Position numbers and translations under genes: made by a program. A DNA stretch of 64,000 bases from Myxococcales bacterium. Its GTDB lineage: Bacteria; Myxococcota_A; Polyangia; Polyangiales; JADJMO01. Below, piece by piece: positions 38,780-47,486 of this stretch. The number at the start of each line of letters is the position of its first letter. The first letter of the stretch is position 1. Below the pieces are notes generated by a model that worked only from the letters and a program-made list of their open reading frames with translations, was not told where the DNA came from and did not search any database. The DNA lies in assembly GCA_016709545.1 (NCBI GenBank), contig JADJMO010000006.1, positions 372,001-436,000 of the forward strand, in the 5' to 3' direction.

Positions 38780-39652
38780 ATGCCCCGCATCGTTCGTGGT
38801 GGACTCATCCAGTGTGCGAACCCGATCAACGACGAGAGCGTCCCGGTCGCGCAGGTCAAGAAGGCGGCGCTCGAGGCGCATCTGCCGTTCGTCGAGGAGG
38901 CCGGCAAGAAGGGCGTGCAGGTGCTCTGCCTGCAGGAGATCTTCGACGGCCCGTACTTCTGCCCGGGGCAGTCCCCGCGCTGGTACGACGCCGCCGAGGC
39001 CATCCCCGGCCCGACCACCGCGGTGTTCCAGGAGCTCGCCAAGAAGCACTCCATGGTCATCGTGGTGCCGCTCTACGAGCGTGAGCAAGCGGGGGTCTAC
39101 TACAACACCGCGGCGGTCATCGACGCCGACGGCAAGTTCCTCGGCAAGTACCGCAAGACCCACATCCCCCAGGTGAACCCGGGCTTCTTCGAGAAGTTCT
39201 ATTTCAAGCCCGGCAACCTCGGCTATCCGGTGTTCCAGACGGCCTACGGCAAGGTCGGCGTCTACATCTGCTACGACCGCCACTTCCCGGAGGGCGCGCG
39301 CATCCTCGGCCTGCACGGCGCCGAGATCGTCCTCAACCCGAGCGCCACGGTGGCGGGCACCTCGCAGTACCTGTGGAAGCTCGAGCAGCCCGCGCACGCG
39401 GTCGCCAACGGCTACTTCGTCGGCGCCATCAACCGCGTCGGCACCGAGGCGCCCTGGAACATCGGCAAGTTCTACGGCTCCAGCTACTTCGTCGACCCGC
39501 GCGGCAACTTCCTCGCGACGGGCACCGAGGACCAGAGCGAGCTCGTCGTCGCCGACATGAACCTCGACACCATCGAGGAGGTCCGGCGCGTGTGGCAGTT
39601 CTACCGAGACCGCCGGCCCGACGCCTACGGCGACCTCGTCAAGGATGTGTAG
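38780..39652 (+). CDS. pydC: Beta-ureidopropionase (N-carbamoyl-beta-alanine amidohydrolase)
   Basis: Nitrilase-superfamily enzyme of 290 residues that splits N-carbamoyl-beta-alanine into beta-alanine, CO2 and ammonia. The catalytic triad is visible: Glu in CLQEIFDGPYF, Lys in KYRKTHIPQV and Cys in VYICYDRHFPEG. GAGTSQYLWKLEQPAHA-like text (TVAGTSQYLWKLEQPAHA) and AINRVGTEAPWNIG are typical of this subgroup. GGAGGG precedes the ATG. It lies 33 bases after mmsA and 21 before dihydropyrimidinase. Confidence 0.93.
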   Translation: MPRIVRGGLIQCANPINDESVPVAQVKKAALEAHLPFVEEAGKKGVQVLCLQEIFDGPYFCPGQSPRWYDAAEAIPGPTTAVFQELAKKHSMVIVVPLYEREQAGVYYNTAAVIDADGKFLGKYRKTHIPQVNPGFFEKFYFKPGNLGYPVFQTAYGKVGVYICYDRHFPEGARILGLHGAEIVLNPSATVAGTSQYLWKLEQPAHAVANGYFVGAINRVGTEAPWNIGKFYGSSYFVDPRGNFLATGTEDQSELVVADMNLDTIEEVRRVWQFYRDRRPDAYGDLVKDV

Positions 39653-39673
39653 TTCACAACCGAGGGGACACCG

Positions 39674-41065
39674 ATGCGTACGCTCATCAAGAACGGGACC
39701 GTCGTCACCGCCATCGACACCTTCGCCGGCGACGTGCTGATCGAGGGCGACAAGATCGTCGCTCTCACCGCGCCGGGCGCGCTCGAATCCGGGTTCACCG
39801 CCGACCGCATCATCGACGCGACCGGCAAGCTCGTCATGCCGGGCGGCATCGACGCGCACACCCACCTCGACATGCCGTTCGGGGGCACCACCTCGAGCGA
39901 CGACTTCGAGACCGGCACGCTGGCCGCGGCCCACGGCGGCACGACCACGCTGGTGGACTTCGCGATCCAGCAGAAGGGCGGGTCGCTGCGCCAGGCCGTC
40001 GACACCTGGCACGAGAAGGCCGAGGGCAAGACCGCCATCGACTACAGCTTCCACACCATCGTCACCGACGTGAACAAGGGCACGCTCGAGGAGATGGGCG
40101 GCCTCGTGAACGAGGGCATCACCTCGTTCAAGCTGTTCATGGCCTACCCCGGCGTCCTCTACGTCGACGACGGCCAGATCTTCCGCGCCATGCAGCGCGC
40201 TCGCGACCTCGGCGGCCTCATCTGCATGCACGCCGAGAACGGCATCGCGCTCGACGTGCTGATCGAGCAGGCGATCCTCCGCGGCGAGACCGCGCCCAAG
40301 TACCACTCGCTCTCGCGGCCGCAGATCGCCGAGGCCGAGGGCACGCACCGCGCGCTCGCGCTCGCCGAGATGGCCGGCGCGCCCGTGTACATCGTGCACC
40401 TGTCAGCGCCGCGCGCGCTCGACAAGGTGCTCGAGGCGCGCGACCGCGGCATGCCGGCCTACGCCGAGACCTGCCCGCAGTACCTGTTCTGCTCGCTCGA
40501 CGACCTCGCCCGCGATGGGTTCGAGGGCGCCAAGTTCGTGTGCACGCCGCCGCTGCGCCCGAAGGAGTACCAGGCCGACCTCTGGCGCGGCCTCAAGACC
40601 AACGACCTGCAGGTGGTCTCCACCGATCACTGCCCGTTCTGCATGAAGGGCCAGAAGGATCTCGGCCGCGACTCGTTCGCCAAGATCCCGAACGGCATGC
40701 CCGGCGTCGAGACCCGGCTCTACCTGCTCTGGGACGGCGGCGTCCGCACCGGCCGCATCTCGATGAACCGCTTCGTCGAGATCACCTCCACCGCGCCGGC
40801 CAAGATCTTCGGCCTCTACCCGCACAAGGGCACCGTGGCCCCGGGCGCCGACGCCGACCTCCTCGTGTGGGATCCGGACAAGGAGCACGTGCTGTCGGTG
40901 AACACCCTGCACATGCGCGTCGACTACTCGCCGTTCGAGGGCCAGGTGGTCCGCGGCGCGCCCACCCACGTGCTCTCGCGCGGCGAGGTGGTGATCGAGA
41001 ACGGCAAGTACCTTTCGAAGAAGGGGCGCGGCAAGTTCGTCAAGCGCTCCACGTTCAGTCTCTAG
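39674..41065 (+). CDS. hydA: Dihydropyrimidinase
   Basis: Amidohydrolase-superfamily zinc enzyme of 463 residues opening the dihydrouracil/dihydrothymine ring. Metal ligands: HTHLD (HxH), the carboxylated Lys in SFKLFMAYPG, His in MHAEN and VHLSAPR, and Asp in STDHCPFC. The cyclic-imide segment ETCPQYLFCSLDDL is characteristic of D-hydantoinase/dihydropyrimidinase. It works between PreAT and beta-ureidopropionase; GAGGGG provides the ribosome site. Confidence 0.95.
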   Translation: MRTLIKNGTVVTAIDTFAGDVLIEGDKIVALTAPGALESGFTADRIIDATGKLVMPGGIDAHTHLDMPFGGTTSSDDFETGTLAAAHGGTTTLVDFAIQQKGGSLRQAVDTWHEKAEGKTAIDYSFHTIVTDVNKGTLEEMGGLVNEGITSFKLFMAYPGVLYVDDGQIFRAMQRARDLGGLICMHAENGIALDVLIEQAILRGETAPKYHSLSRPQIAEAEGTHRALALAEMAGAPVYIVHLSAPRALDKVLEARDRGMPAYAETCPQYLFCSLDDLARDGFEGAKFVCTPPLRPKEYQADLWRGLKTNDLQVVSTDHCPFCMKGQKDLGRDSFAKIPNGMPGVETRLYLLWDGGVRTGRISMNRFVEITSTAPAKIFGLYPHKGTVAPGADADLLVWDPDKEHVLSVNTLHMRVDYSPFEGQVVRGAPTHVLSRGEVVIENGKYLSKKGRGKFVKRSTFSL

Positions 41066-41091
41066 AGCCTCGAAAAACCCGGGAGCGAAAC

Positions 41092-42396
41092 ATGGACTCC
41101 AAGACCGTCCGCGAGAAACACAAGAAGCACCTCATGGGGTGTGTCGGGAACTTCTACGAGGAGCCGATCGCGCTCGCCGAGGGCAAGGGCTTCTGGCTCA
41201 CCGACTGCGATGGCAAGCGCTACCTCGACTTCTTCGGGGGCATCCTCACCGTCAGCGTCGGGCACGCCAACGAGCGGGTGAACGCGGCCATCCACGCGCA
41301 GGTCGACCGCCTGAGCCACGTCTCCACGCTCTACCCGACGGTGCCCATCGTCACCCTCGCCGAGCGCCTGCTCGCGACGATGCCGGGCAAGCTCGAGAAG
41401 GTGTTCTTCACCGCCTCCGGCACCGAGGCCGACGAGACGGCCGTCGCGCTCGCCCAGGTGCACACCGGCCGCAGCGAGCTCGTCGCGCTCCGCCACGGAT
41501 ATTCGGGCCGCTCGCTCCTCGCCCAGAGCCTCACCGCGCACGGCAACTACCGCGCGGTGCAGACCCAGGTCGCGGGCATCAAGCACGCGCTCTCGCCGTA
41601 TTGCTACCGGTGTCCGATGGGGCTCACCTACCCCTCGTGCGACGTCAAGTGCGCGCGCGACATCGAGGAGCTGATCCGCACCACCACGAGCGGTGGTCAC
41701 GTGGCCGGCATGCTCGCCGAGCCGATCCAGGGCGTCGGCGGGTTCGTCACGCCGCCCAAGGAGTACTTCCAGATCGCCGCCGAGATCGTGCGCAAGTACG
41801 GCGGCGTGTTCATCGCCGACGAGGTGCAGACCGGCTTCGGCCGCACCGGCGGCAAGATGTGGGGCATCGAGCACTACGGCGTCGAGCCCGACATGATGAC
41901 GATGGCCAAGGGCATCGCCAACGGCATGCCGCTCGCGGCGACCATCTGCACCGCGGCCATCGACGCCTCGTTCAAGTCGGCCAGCATCTCCACGTTCGGC
42001 GGCAACCCGATCTCGTGCGCGGCGGCGATCGCGACCCTCGACGTCATCCAGGAGGACCACCTCGTGGACAACGCCAAGGCCCGCGGCGACGAGCTGCGCG
42101 CCGGCCTCGAGGAGCTCAAGAAGAAGTACCCGAAGATCATCGGCGACGTGCGCGGCATGGGCCTCATGCAGGCCCTCGAGTTCGTCGTCGACGAGCCGCA
42201 GAAGGACCGCACGCCGAACGCGAGCGCGGTGCTCCGCCTGTTCGAGGAGACCAAGAAGCGCGGCCTCCTCATCGGCAAGGGTGGCCTCTACGGCAACACC
42301 GTGCGCATCTCGCCGGCGCTCAACATCGGCGCGGGCGAGATCAAGGACGCCCTCGCCATCCTCGACCAGAGCCTGACCGCCTCCGCGGCCACCTGA
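41092..42396 (+). CDS. Class III aminotransferase (beta-alanine/beta-aminoisobutyrate type)
   Basis: PLP enzyme of 434 residues resembling the AGXT2/alanine-glyoxylate type class III group. PLP Asp is in IADEVQTGFGRTG (about D243) and the catalytic Lys in MAKGIANG (about K273). The context defines the likely reaction: beta-alanine or beta-aminoisobutyrate plus an oxo-acid to malonate or methylmalonate semialdehyde for MmsA. It shares CYRCPMGLTYPSC with the aminotransferase at 1020-2396. Spacing to preT is 47 bases. Confidence 0.88.
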   Translation: MDSKTVREKHKKHLMGCVGNFYEEPIALAEGKGFWLTDCDGKRYLDFFGGILTVSVGHANERVNAAIHAQVDRLSHVSTLYPTVPIVTLAERLLATMPGKLEKVFFTASGTEADETAVALAQVHTGRSELVALRHGYSGRSLLAQSLTAHGNYRAVQTQVAGIKHALSPYCYRCPMGLTYPSCDVKCARDIEELIRTTTSGGHVAGMLAEPIQGVGGFVTPPKEYFQIAAEIVRKYGGVFIADEVQTGFGRTGGKMWGIEHYGVEPDMMTMAKGIANGMPLAATICTAAIDASFKSASISTFGGNPISCAAAIATLDVIQEDHLVDNAKARGDELRAGLEELKKKYPKIIGDVRGMGLMQALEFVVDEPQKDRTPNASAVLRLFEETKKRGLLIGKGGLYGNTVRISPALNIGAGEIKDALAILDQSLTASAAT

Positions 42397-42443
42397 GCGA
42401 GCGCGCGAGCGACATCTCCAGAAAACCCGTCACCGGAGCAGCA

Positions 42444-43766
42444 ATGGGAACACTCGCATCGAGCCTCGCCGAAGGTCGCGCCGAAGAGCGCCTGCCCGAC
42501 AAGAAGCCGCTCTTGACCCGCGCCGAGGCCCACGCCGAGGCCGAGCGCTGCCTCTACTGCACCGACGCACCGTGCATCCAGGCCTGCCCGACGACGATCG
42601 ACATCCCGACCTTCATCAAGAAGATCGCGTCGGGCAACGTGCGGGGCAGCGCGCGCACGATCCTCGAGCAGAACCTCCTCGGCTACTCGTGCTCACGCGT
42701 GTGCCCGGTCGAGGAGCTCTGCGCGGGGAGCTGCGTGTACGAGGGCTGGGGGCGCGAGCCGATCCAGATCGGTCGCCTCCAGCGCTTCGCGACCGAGCAG
42801 GCGCTCGGCGAGCAGGGACTACGGGCGCTCTACACGCCCAAGCCCAGGAACGGCCGCAAGGTCGCCTGCATCGGCGCGGGCCCCGCGAGCCTCGCCTTCG
42901 CGGGCACCCTCGCCCTCGAGGGCGTCGAGGCGGTGCTGTTCGAGAAGCGCGCCGTGCCGGGCGGCCTCAACGCGACCGGCATCGCGCCCTACAAGCTCCC
43001 GGCCAAGGAGGCGGTCCGCGAGGTCGAGTGGGTGCTCGAGCTCGGCGTGCGGATCGAGCACGCGCACGTGGGCGAGGGCGGCAAGCGCGGCGCGGAGCTG
43101 CTCGCCGACTACGACGCGGTCTTCGTCGGCGTCGGCCTCGGTGAGGACTCGCGCCTCGGCGTCCCCGGCGAGGACGGGCCGGGTGTGGTCGGCGCGGTCG
43201 ACTGGATCGAGCAGATGAAGCTCGACCCCAAGGCGAACGGCCCGCTCGGCCGGGTGGTGGTGGTCGGCGGCGGCAACACGGCGATCGACGTCGCGCGCGA
43301 GTGCGCACAGCTCGGCGCCACCGAGGTCGCCATGGTCTACCGGCGCGGTCGCGACGCGATGAGCGGCTACGCGCACGAGCTCGAGGGCGCCCGCAAGGAG
43401 GGCGTGCGGCTCGTGGAGCAGGCGACGCCGGTCGCGTTCCTGCGCGACCCCGCCGGCAAGCTGGTGGGCGTGCGGCTCGCGCGGACCGAGGGCGGCAAGC
43501 CCGTCGCCGGCAGCGAGTACGAGATCCCCTGCGACCTCGCCGTGCTGGCCATCGGCCAGGCCAAGCTGCGCGCCATCGCCGCCGAGTTCCCCGGGGTCGA
43601 GCTCGACGCGCGCGGCTGCGTGGTCGTCGACGAGGCCACCCGCCGCACCAAGAACCCCAAGGTGTTCGCCGGTGGCGATTGCGTCAACGGCGGCACCGAG
43701 GTCGTCAATGCCGTCGCGGAGGGCCGCGACGCGGCCCGTTTCCTCATCGCGGAGTGGTCCAAGTAA
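42444..43766 (+). CDS. preT: NAD-dependent dihydropyrimidine dehydrogenase, flavoprotein subunit
   Basis: FAD subunit of 440 residues, like the GltD small subunit. An N-terminal Cys-rich Fe-S region (CLYCTDAPCIQACP and YSCSRVCPVEELCAGSC) is followed by an FAD motif ACIGAGPASLAFAG and a second Rossmann motif VVVGGGNTAIDVARE for NAD(P)H. It closes with VFAGGDCVNGG. It passes electrons from NADH to PreA, which reduces uracil or thymine. Its TAA overlaps the preA ATG by one base (TAATG). Confidence 0.93.
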   Translation: MGTLASSLAEGRAEERLPDKKPLLTRAEAHAEAERCLYCTDAPCIQACPTTIDIPTFIKKIASGNVRGSARTILEQNLLGYSCSRVCPVEELCAGSCVYEGWGREPIQIGRLQRFATEQALGEQGLRALYTPKPRNGRKVACIGAGPASLAFAGTLALEGVEAVLFEKRAVPGGLNATGIAPYKLPAKEAVREVEWVLELGVRIEHAHVGEGGKRGAELLADYDAVFVGVGLGEDSRLGVPGEDGPGVVGAVDWIEQMKLDPKANGPLGRVVVVGGGNTAIDVARECAQLGATEVAMVYRRGRDAMSGYAHELEGARKEGVRLVEQATPVAFLRDPAGKLVGVRLARTEGGKPVAGSEYEIPCDLAVLAIGQAKLRAIAAEFPGVELDARGCVVVDEATRRTKNPKVFAGGDCVNGGTEVVNAVAEGRDAARFLIAEWSK

Positions 43767-45115
43767 TGGCGGATCTCAGCATCGATTTCGCGGGCATCAA
43801 GAGCCCGAACCCGTTCTGGCTGGCCTCGGCCCCGCCGACCAACACCGGCGAGCAGATCATGCGCGCCTTCGACGCGGGGTGGGGCGGCGCGGTCTGGAAG
43901 ACCCTCGGCGACCCGATCATGAACGTGTCGAGCCGCTTCGGCGCCGTCGACCTCGGCACGTACAAGATGATGGGCCTGAACAACATCGAGCTCATCTCCG
44001 ACCGTCCCCTCGAGGTGAACCTCAAGGAGATCTACGAGGTCAAGAAACGCTACCCGAAGCACGTGGTCATCGCCTCGCTGATGACCGAGACCAAGGACGA
44101 CTGGCGCGTCCTCATCAAGCGCGCCGAGGACGCGGGTGCCGACGGCCTCGAGCTCAACTTCGGGTGTCCGCACGGCATGTGCGAGCGCGGCATGGGCTCC
44201 TCGGTCGGCCAGGAGCCCAAGCTGATCACCGAGATCACGAGCTGGACCAAGGAGTTCGCCAGGACCCCGGTGCTGGTCAAGCTCACGCCGAACACCGGCG
44301 ACATCAGCGAGGCGGGGCTCGCCGCGGTGGCCGGGCGCGCCGACGGCCTCTCGCTGATCAACACCATCAAGAGCATCATCGGCATCGATCTCGACCGCAT
44401 GGTGGTGCTCCCGCGCGTGGGTGACGGCTCCACCAACGGCGGCTACTGCGGCCCCGCGGTCAAGCCCATCGCCATGCACATGGTGGCGGCCCTCGCGCGC
44501 GAGGCGGGCATCACCGTGCCCATCTCCGGCATCGGCGGCATCTCCAACTGGCGCGACGCGGCCGAGTTCATCGCGCTCGGCTCCACCAGCGTGCAGGTCT
44601 GCACCGCGGTCATGCACCACGGCTACCGCATCGTCGAGGACATGATCGAGGGCCTCTCCGAGTTCCTCGACCAGCGCGGCATGAAGAGCGTCAACGAGCT
44701 CCGCGGCGCGGCGATCCAATCCTACAAGGAGTGGGGCGAGCTCGACCTCGGCTACAAGATCGTGGCGCGCATCGACGACCAGACCTGCATCGGGTGCCAG
44801 GTCTGCGTGACCGCGTGCAACGACGGCGCGCACCAGTGCATCTTCACCGGCGACGAGGAGAAGCAGCGCCCGCCGCACGCCCACGCGCACGGCCCCGCGA
44901 AGCCTCCGCGACCGTTCCCCGTCGGCCTGATCGCCGGCGCGCGCGTGCCGTGGATCGACGAGCCCGAGTGCGTCGGCTGCAACCTCTGCCAGCTGGTGTG
45001 CCCCGTGCCGGGGTGCATCTCGATGGTCGAGGTGGCGGGCGAGAACCCCCACGAGACGTGGAACGACCGCACCCGTGACGGCCGCACCAAGCTGCCAGGG
45101 GGCATCCACGACTAG
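43766..45115 (+). CDS. preA: NAD-dependent dihydropyrimidine dehydrogenase, catalytic subunit
   Basis: FMN/Fe-S subunit of 449 residues that reduces the uracil or thymine ring. The dihydroorotate-dehydrogenase-like barrel has LELNFGCPHGMCERGMGS, whose second Cys is the family's active-site residue, and VPISGIGGISNWRDA. Two 4Fe-4S motifs close the protein: CIGCQVCVTAC and CVGCNLCQLVC. Between them is an uncommon His/Pro-rich insert (PPHAHAHGPAKPPRP). Last gene of the cluster. Confidence 0.95.
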   Translation: MADLSIDFAGIKSPNPFWLASAPPTNTGEQIMRAFDAGWGGAVWKTLGDPIMNVSSRFGAVDLGTYKMMGLNNIELISDRPLEVNLKEIYEVKKRYPKHVVIASLMTETKDDWRVLIKRAEDAGADGLELNFGCPHGMCERGMGSSVGQEPKLITEITSWTKEFARTPVLVKLTPNTGDISEAGLAAVAGRADGLSLINTIKSIIGIDLDRMVVLPRVGDGSTNGGYCGPAVKPIAMHMVAALAREAGITVPISGIGGISNWRDAAEFIALGSTSVQVCTAVMHHGYRIVEDMIEGLSEFLDQRGMKSVNELRGAAIQSYKEWGELDLGYKIVARIDDQTCIGCQVCVTACNDGAHQCIFTGDEEKQRPPHAHAHGPAKPPRPFPVGLIAGARVPWIDEPECVGCNLCQLVCPVPGCISMVEVAGENPHETWNDRTRDGRTKLPGGIHD

Positions 45116-45122
45116 GCGCGGC

Positions 45123-45833
45123 GTGAGCGCGCACGGTCCTTGCGAGGGCCTGCGCGCCGTGCGTCTTCCTCCCCTCTTCCTGCTCCTGAATCTGGCCTCG
45201 GCAGGCTGTGCGCTCTCCGAGCGCCTCCCCATCGAGGACCCGGATCAGGTCTCGACGCGTGACATCTCGATCACGCTCGCCGTGACGGGGAGTTCCACGG
45301 GGACCGTCGTCGACGTGTCCCTGACCGGTCCGGGTGGGGGCCTGTGGCTGTCCTCGACCGACGACGTCCGCCTGGGCCCGCTCGCGCTCGCCGCGGTCTC
45401 GAAGGACGGCAAGCGGGTGTACTCCGCCTCGGTGCCCTCGCTCGAGGGTATGCTCTCCCTCGTGGTGACCCGGCGCGCCGACGAAGGGATCGAGGTCCCG
45501 ATCGAGGTGCCTCCCCCGCCGACGATGAGCGCGCCGACCGGCGTCGTCGTCCGCAGCGCGGCGATCGCGCTGACCTGGGCGCCGCCCCCCGCGACCGCGA
45601 CCCACGAGACCCAGCTCCACGTGCGGGGCACCTGCATCGCGCCGCTCGACCGCACCCTCGGGTTCGACGCCGGCGCCTACACGATCGCGGCCGGCGATCT
45701 CCTCGACGGGGCCACCAAGGGCGCGTCGTGTCCGATCACCCTCTCCGTCGAGCGCCGCGTGAACGTGCAGCTGATGCGCGTGTACGGCCTCGTCAGCCAG
45801 AGTCGCTCGATCGTCGTGGAGTCCACCCCGTGA
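45123..45833 (+). CDS. Lipoprotein, uncharacterised
   Basis: A 236-residue protein from GTG 45123 (a second GTG at 45159 is also possible), with signal PPLFLLLNLASAGCALSE. The mature part is beta-rich: ISITLAVTGSSTGTVVDVSL, VYSASVPSLEGMLSLVV, APTGVVVRSAAIALTW. That looks like a fibronectin-like or Ig-like fold. It overlaps the next gene by four bases (GTGA) and the two proteins have the same layout, so they are probably old duplicates. Confidence 0.68.
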   Translation: MSAHGPCEGLRAVRLPPLFLLLNLASAGCALSERLPIEDPDQVSTRDISITLAVTGSSTGTVVDVSLTGPGGGLWLSSTDDVRLGPLALAAVSKDGKRVYSASVPSLEGMLSLVVTRRADEGIEVPIEVPPPPTMSAPTGVVVRSAAIALTWAPPPATATHETQLHVRGTCIAPLDRTLGFDAGAYTIAAGDLLDGATKGASCPITLSVERRVNVQLMRVYGLVSQSRSIVVESTP

Positions 45834-46504
45834 AGCGCGTCCTCTTCCTGGTTCTCCTCGCCTCGCTCGGTTGCGGTTCGTCCGAGTCGTCCCCGCCACC
45901 GACGAGCGACCAGGTCCCGCTCGACCAGATCACCCTTCACGTCAGCGTCCGCTCCAACGGCGAGGCGGCCCTGGTCATGGTGAACCTCAGCAGCCAGCAG
46001 AACTCCCTCGTGTACCTCGGCGAGGGTGACCGGCTGGTCGCCCGCGCGGGGGCTGCGTCGGCCGAGCTCGTGTCCTTCGGCTACCAGCGAGGGGTGTTGC
46101 TCTCGACGAACGCGACGACGCTCGACGTCGTGCTCGAGCGGGGCGCCGCGCGCGGCGTGGCGCATGTCACGCTGCCACCCGCCTTCGGGCTCGACGGGCC
46201 GACGGAGCTCCCGCGCCGCTCGCCGCTCACCGTGCGCTGGGGGCCGATCGATCCCGCGGGCAAGGCGCCGGGCCTCCGAATCGAGAGCGACTGCGTCTCG
46301 GCCGTGGTCCGGGTCCCGAGCATCGACTCCGGCTCGTACACGTTCGACCCCGCCGATTTCATCCTGCGCACGCCGGGCTCCTGCATCGCCATGCTCACCG
46401 CGGCTCGCACCGACGCCTCGCTCAAACCGACCTTCGAGGGCCTCGCGGGTGCAAAGAGCAGCGGGTCGCAGGTGCGCACGCTCACCTTCCGGATCGACCC
46501 ATGA
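45830..46504 (+). CDS. Lipoprotein, paralogue of the preceding gene
   Basis: A 224-residue protein with a clear signal VKRVLFLVLLASLGCGSSE (Cys about 15). It has strands ITLHVSVRSNGEAALVMVNL and LTVRWGPIDPAGKAPG, matching the design of the 45123-45833 protein, and a single late disulfide-capable pair (SDCVSAV, GSCIAML). GTGA overlap upstream and ATGA overlap downstream make a translationally coupled triplet. Confidence 0.72.
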   Translation: MKRVLFLVLLASLGCGSSESSPPPTSDQVPLDQITLHVSVRSNGEAALVMVNLSSQQNSLVYLGEGDRLVARAGAASAELVSFGYQRGVLLSTNATTLDVVLERGAARGVAHVTLPPAFGLDGPTELPRRSPLTVRWGPIDPAGKAPGLRIESDCVSAVVRVPSIDSGSYTFDPADFILRTPGSCIAMLTAARTDASLKPTFEGLAGAKSSGSQVRTLTFRIDP

Positions 46505-47474
46505 AGACCCCCCCCGTCTCCACCGCCTCTTCCAGATGGTCCTCGCCACCACGGCGCTCGGCGCGCGCGGGTCGCCGTGCGGCACCTGTCCCGAAGAGAC
46601 GACCCAGACGATCCCGCTCCTGCCACCGAGCCCTGGCGACGCGTCGGCCATCGACACGTCCTCCGCCGACAGCGGCGCCGATGTGCTGGAGACCGAGGCG
46701 AGCGGCGACGCGAGCGACGCCGTAGCGGCCACCGACACCGCCATGGACACCGCGGTCGCCGACACGGCGCCGCGCCCGCTCGGGGACGTGGGCGTCGACG
46801 CCTGTGCGCTCTACTGCCCGGGGGCCCGCAAGTGCGAGGGCAAGACGATCCCGTTCGACGGCGGCACCATCCCCGCGATCGAGTGCACCGAGAGCGTGTC
46901 GTGCGGGGCCGGTCGCCGCCCCCGAGGCCTGCGCCCCGCCGCGACGACGCTGCCGATGTTGACCGGGCTCGCGCGCCTCGAGGCCGCGGCCATCGATGCG
47001 TTCCGCGTGCTCCGCGCCGACCTCGCCGCGATCGGTGCGCCGCGCTCGCTCCTGCGGGCCGTCTCCCGCGCGCGCCGCGACGAGGTACGCCACGCCCGCA
47101 TCGTCGGCGCGCTCGCGGGCATCCCGCGTGGCCGCATCCAGACCTTCCCCGCCGCGTCCGCGCCGGATCTGCTGACGCTCGCCGCCGACAACGCCGTCGA
47201 AGGCCAGGTGCGCGAGACGTTCGGCGCGCTGCAGGCGCTCGACCTCGCCCGCAACACGCGCGACCCTCAACTCCGCGACGCGCTCCGCCGCATCGCGCGC
47301 GACGAGACCCGCCACGCGTCCCTCGCCTTCGCCATCGATCGGCACCTCGCGCGCCGTCTCACGCCCCGCGAGCGCGATCAGGTCGCGCGGCGACGACGGG
47401 CCGCGGCCGAGGAGCTGGTCGAAGAGCAGCCACACCTCGCGGGCCCGCTGTTCGCGGCGCTCGGCTTCGTCTGA
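46501..47474 (+). CDS. Ferritin-like domain protein (frameshifted)
   Basis: The ATG at 46501 overlaps the previous stop. The frame breaks in the run of eight C at 46508-46515; nine C gives MKTPPRLHRLFQMVLATTALGARG. An Asp/Ala-rich linker and a Cys-containing piece (CALYCPGARKCEG) follow, then a four-helix ferritin-like region. There ARRDEVRHARIVG and ARDETRHASLAF supply ExxH pairs, with single Glu in LARLEAAAIDAF and DNAVEGQVRETF. That set is what a di-iron site needs. Probably exported or surface-bound, with possible iron binding or oxidase activity; inference. Confidence 0.68.
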
Positions 47475-47486
47475 GCTAGAGCGCGT

